This document shows, piece after piece, positions 18,939 through 20,376 of a stretch of 20,376 bases of DNA. The notes under the pieces were generated by a model. That model saw only the letters and a program-made list of their open reading frames with translations, made no database searches and had not been told where the DNA came from. Origin of the DNA: Euperipatoides rowelli (taxonomy: Eukaryota; Onychophora; Udeonychophora; Euonychophora; Peripatopsidae); NCBI GenBank assembly GCA_003024985.2, contig PXIH01S0000269.1, one strand, 5' to 3'. Positions within the stretch are counted from its first letter, which is position 1. The number at the start of each line of letters is the position of its first letter. The position numbers and the translations under genes are program-made.

Positions 18939-19934
18939 TTACAACTCCGGATGGCCTAATTGATTTGCAGGGAAATGATCATTACAAAAATTGTCCATCT
19001 CGGATGCCGGTTGATCAAATCCCTGATCATAGCGTTTATAGATGTATGCTTTCCTCTTCATATTAACTGGAAGGAGGGAGTGTAGGATCATTTGGTTGTC
19101 AGGTGTATTGACTTGGGTAGGTACTGAGGGTGATGGTGTAGATGATGTTGAGGTGATGAAGTCTTGAGATGGAGAGGTGAGTGAGGTAGTATTGTAGAGG
19201 CGGCGGTAGAATCCAGTATGGCTACTTCAAACTCTAGATTGGTGAAATCGGCAATTGGTTGTGCGAACCCATCGTAGTAATGATACGGGTTCACACAGAA
19301 TTACCTCCCCTCTACAGCGACCTCATTGCAGAGGAAGTAGCCGCACTTGATTAAGGATCCTGCTGGTGCTGGTAGTGGCAGAGGTGTGTCATCCTCGATA
19401 GTGATCACCTCTATCACTGACTTCTTCATAATGCACTTGATATTTTCTAAAAAATAAAAAAAATAAAAATATTGAGTATCTAATAACTAAAATATTAAAA
19501 AAAAACACTTAGAAAATTTTTGTAATAATAAGTATAAAACATATAGTAAAATAAAAAAGACTTAGAAAATATTTTTAAACCTACATACCGATTTCTTTCT
19601 CCTTGCTTTCCAACTCCTTCTCCAGGCGGTGCTTCTCCGTTGCCGCTGCTTTGAAGATCTCGCACTGTGAGGTGATCCCCCGTTCCACTTCAGCCTTCTC
19701 CGCCTGGAGAAGAGTAAGAACAAGGCTGTTAATATCATGGGGGCCTAGACTCTCCATCTCTGGAGTGAAGTCACCAGGGTTGAGGGACTCAACCCCAGCC
19801 GCATTGAGGATAACGTTGGCCAGGTTGAGGGTGCAAGCCTTAACCTTTTCAGTGCTCCTGATTACACTTACAGCATTAAGTGCATCGGGGACTTTGATTG
19901 CTTCGGCAGTTAGTGTTACATTTGCAGGTTGCAT
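18939..19934 (-). CDS. Unrecognised three-exon gene, 256 residues
   Basis: Exon 1 is 19934-19589 (donor ATCG|GTATGT), exon 2 is 19446-19305 (acceptor TTTTTTAG, donor GGGGAG|GTAATT), and exon 3 is 19221-18939 (acceptor GAAGTAG, stop TAA). The total is 771 nt and the frame holds through both junctions (introns 142 and 83 bp). The exons are clearly richer in GC than their surroundings. Residues 1-80 are leucine- and alanine-rich. Residues about 85-115 (AEVERGITSQ, then KHRLEKELESKEKEI) look like a coiled coil. Residues 126-135 read VIEVITIEDD, a SUMO-interaction-like motif. Residues 174-203 are Ser/Thr/Pro-rich, followed by a basic patch (MKRKAYIYKR). No known domain is recognised; a nuclear adaptor-like protein is only a guess. 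The second acceptor lacks a good pyrimidine tract. If intron 2 is retained, translation stops at 163 residues. Confidence 0.6.
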
Positions 19935-19978
19935 TGTAGTTGGGTAAAAGTCTTTGAAAAAAATAATCTAAGATGGGG

Positions 19979-20123
19979 TTTTTATACACTAGATTCGGAT
20001 TTAAGCGTCATGATGTCATTAAGAGCTTAGCCAATGAGCATCTTTCCTGCTTAAAAAATAAGCATAGCTTTCACTGCAGTCCATGCTTTTTAGCCAATCA
20101 AAATTAAGCTGCAATTTGATTGG
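19979..20123 (-). promoter_or_regulatory. TATA/CCAAT promoter of the three-exon gene
   Basis: TATAAAAA on the minus strand at 19986-19979 lies 45 nt before the ATG at 19934, so the 5' leader would be about 15-20 nt. Upstream are a CRE-like TGACATCA (20018-20011) and three CCAAT boxes: inverted at 20031-20035 and 20094-20098, and direct (CAACCAATCA) at 20126-20117. This is a classical strong RNA polymerase II promoter layout, unusual for intronic AT-rich DNA. Confidence 0.65.
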
Positions 20124-20249
20124 TTGCTGCCTTTTTTCACCGGAAGTTAATGTAAATCATTCACACCTTGTTGTCAACTCAGTTTTGGAGATTTTAAATA
20201 TGATAATTAGATACGACTTCAAACCCTACCTTTAAAATATTTGAGGGGT

Positions 20250-20341
20250 TATAGCCACCATTTTGAATAAATTATAAAATTATGAAAATTTCAATATTTT
20301 GAAAAAAAAAATTTGGCGGCCATTTTGTCCGCCATTTTGAA
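20250..20341. promoter_or_regulatory. Cluster of YY1-like CCATTTTG sites
   Basis: CCATTTTG occurs at 20258-20265, 20320-20327 and 20332-20339. The last two are within GCGGCCATTTTG and CCGCCATTTTG, whose reverse complements (CAAAATGGCGG) resemble the YY1 core AANATGGCGG. They lie about 270-350 bp upstream of the TATA box of the three-exon gene. They could be promoter elements or simply part of a repeat cut by the window edge. Confidence 0.35.
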
Positions 20342-20376
20342 TAATTAACGACTTAGAAAATTTTCATGAAAATTTT

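Noticed and set aside
19603-19947. 114-codon open frame on the plus strand
   Set aside because: It is the antisense of exon 1 of the minus-strand gene, which has TATA and CCAAT boxes, splice sites and a poly(A) signal on its own strand; the plus frame has none.
1-20376. rRNA, tRNA, CRISPR or bacterial operon features
   Set aside because: None of the conserved stems, spaced repeats or ribosome-binding patterns are present; the DNA is eukaryotic intronic sequence.

Overview
The window looks like animal (metazoan) nuclear DNA, probably from an invertebrate. It is strongly AT-rich, has spliceosomal introns with GT..AG borders, and carries decayed LTR and DNA transposons; I see no bacterial gene structure. 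I cannot name the species. Four single N bases (2783, 4800, 8965, 18413) show it is assembled sequence.

Left half (1-9856): two minus-strand exons (9807-9856 and 1905-2060) join in phase. They encode a block that aligns without gaps, from memory, to vertebrate FAM135A/B. They bracket a 7.7-kb intron, so most of the window is intronic. In that intron a GC-rich 72-bp stretch (5623-5694) has plausible splice borders, no stop and matching phase, and may be a cassette exon. The intron also holds perfect palindromes and a possible PIF/Harbinger relic near 7.8-8.0 kb. The very left edge has a 72-bp-period tandem duplication.

Middle (10012-16145): an old plus-strand Ty3/gypsy-type retrotransposon. 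It has 261-bp LTRs, a 5-bp target duplication (GTTTC), a primer-site candidate, gag and pol relics with many stops and frameshifts, and a polypurine tract. Its 3' LTR is split by a second element, a 1,774-bp DNA transposon (14181-15954). That element has CACTGGTC inverted ends, a TTA target duplication and an internally deleted transposase-like gene. The nesting is host intron, then retrotransposon, then DNA transposon, provided the upstream FAM135 exons lie beyond the right edge.

Right part (16146-20376): AT-rich spacer, a diverged ~215-bp tandem repeat containing TTAGGG-like text, and a ~230-bp imperfect hairpin with an N near its centre. Beyond these is a compact minus-strand three-exon gene (19934 to 18939, 256 codons) with three CCAAT boxes, a TATA box and an AATAAA signal. 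I do not recognise its product. Just downstream is a second promoter-like cluster of the same build (three CCAAT boxes, then TATATAAA) that leads only to a 12-codon ORF before the hairpin. This gene and the orphan promoter are the best candidates for something undescribed.
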